Shown: piece after piece, positions 51,357-51,686 of the stretch
How the letters are laid out: each line of letters starts with the position of its first letter
Numbering within the stretch: the first letter of the stretch is position 1
Origin: Lachnospiraceae bacterium
Lineage (GTDB): Bacteria; Bacillota; Clostridia; Lachnospirales; Lachnospiraceae
Direction of reading: 5' to 3'
Assembly (NCBI GenBank): GCA_014804485.1
Contig: JAAUZT010000018.1
Coordinates: 91,564 to 143,249 of the forward strand
DNA: 51,686 nucleotides
Position numbers and translations under genes: made by a program
Notes under the pieces: model-generated
What the model was told of the DNA's origin: nothing
What the model saw: the letters and a program-made list of their open reading frames with translations, nothing else
Database searches by the model: none

Positions 51357-51686
<330 letters not shown>

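Overview
The window reads as chromosomal DNA of an anaerobic, probably motile Firmicute of the class Clostridia, most likely a Lachnospiraceae. This rests on moderate GC, strong GGAGG ribosome binding sites, TTGACA/TATAAT-type promoters, a CheV and a soluble chemoreceptor, a two-gene Suf-like Fe-S system, and the core order yceD-rpmF-plsX-acpP-rnc-smc-ftsY-ilvA. Nearly every gene and the rRNA operon lie on the minus strand, so that strand is probably the leading one. The plus-strand exceptions are tmcAL, a chemoreceptor and a tRNA-Leu. No phage, insertion sequence or CRISPR array was seen.

Layout. 1-2.9 kb: the 5' part of an AraC-type regulator, a membrane-anchored GH25 muramidase and a YitT-family membrane protein. 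3.1-12 kb: the housekeeping block ilvA, ftsY, smc, rnc, acpP, plsX, rpmF and yceD (given here in coordinate order; transcription runs the opposite way). 12-15 kb: an ABC transporter with a LytTR regulator and a DUF3021 membrane protein, sitting where Clostridia usually carry ackA between pta and yceD. 15-17.5 kb: pta and the divergent tmcAL. 17.5-21.5 kb: sufC, a sufB-like gene, a cardiolipin synthase and a plsC-type acyltransferase in one run. 21.7-27.1 kb: a GH13 amylase with a histidine-less HPr, feoAB and an SDR-family epimerase. 27.4-31.5 kb: a soluble CZB chemoreceptor, UPF0210, its ACT partner and walJ. 31.5-37.8 kb: an FtsA-like ATPase with a repeat linker, coaE, polA and an orphan zf-HC2 membrane protein. 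37.9-40.4 kb: a bactofilin with a degenerate LytM protein, and a secreted GH25 lysozyme. 40.6 kb: tRNA-Leu(CAA). 40.8-46.4 kb: an unknown protein, a GGDEF cyclase, lysA, ung, hisF and hisH. 46.5-51 kb: an 875-residue acidic repeat membrane protein, a degenerate sirtuin-like protein and cheV. 51.4 kb to the end: the 3' end of a 23S rRNA gene with no 5S gene after it.

Functionally the window combines phospholipid and fatty acid supply (plsX, acpP, plsC, cls), envelope shape and wall turnover (bactofilin/LytM, two GH25 enzymes), protein targeting and chromosome segregation (ftsY, smc), iron handling (feoAB, sufC and the sufB-like gene) and chemotaxis signalling. The most unusual items are the LytTR cassette at the ackA position with a 21-bp-phased operator candidate, the 11-residue repeat protein, the FtsA-like protein with 12-residue repeats, the dead LytM/bactofilin pair, the HPr without its histidine, and the sirtuin-like protein without its catalytic histidine. 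Functions come from reading motifs in the sequence; no database search was run.
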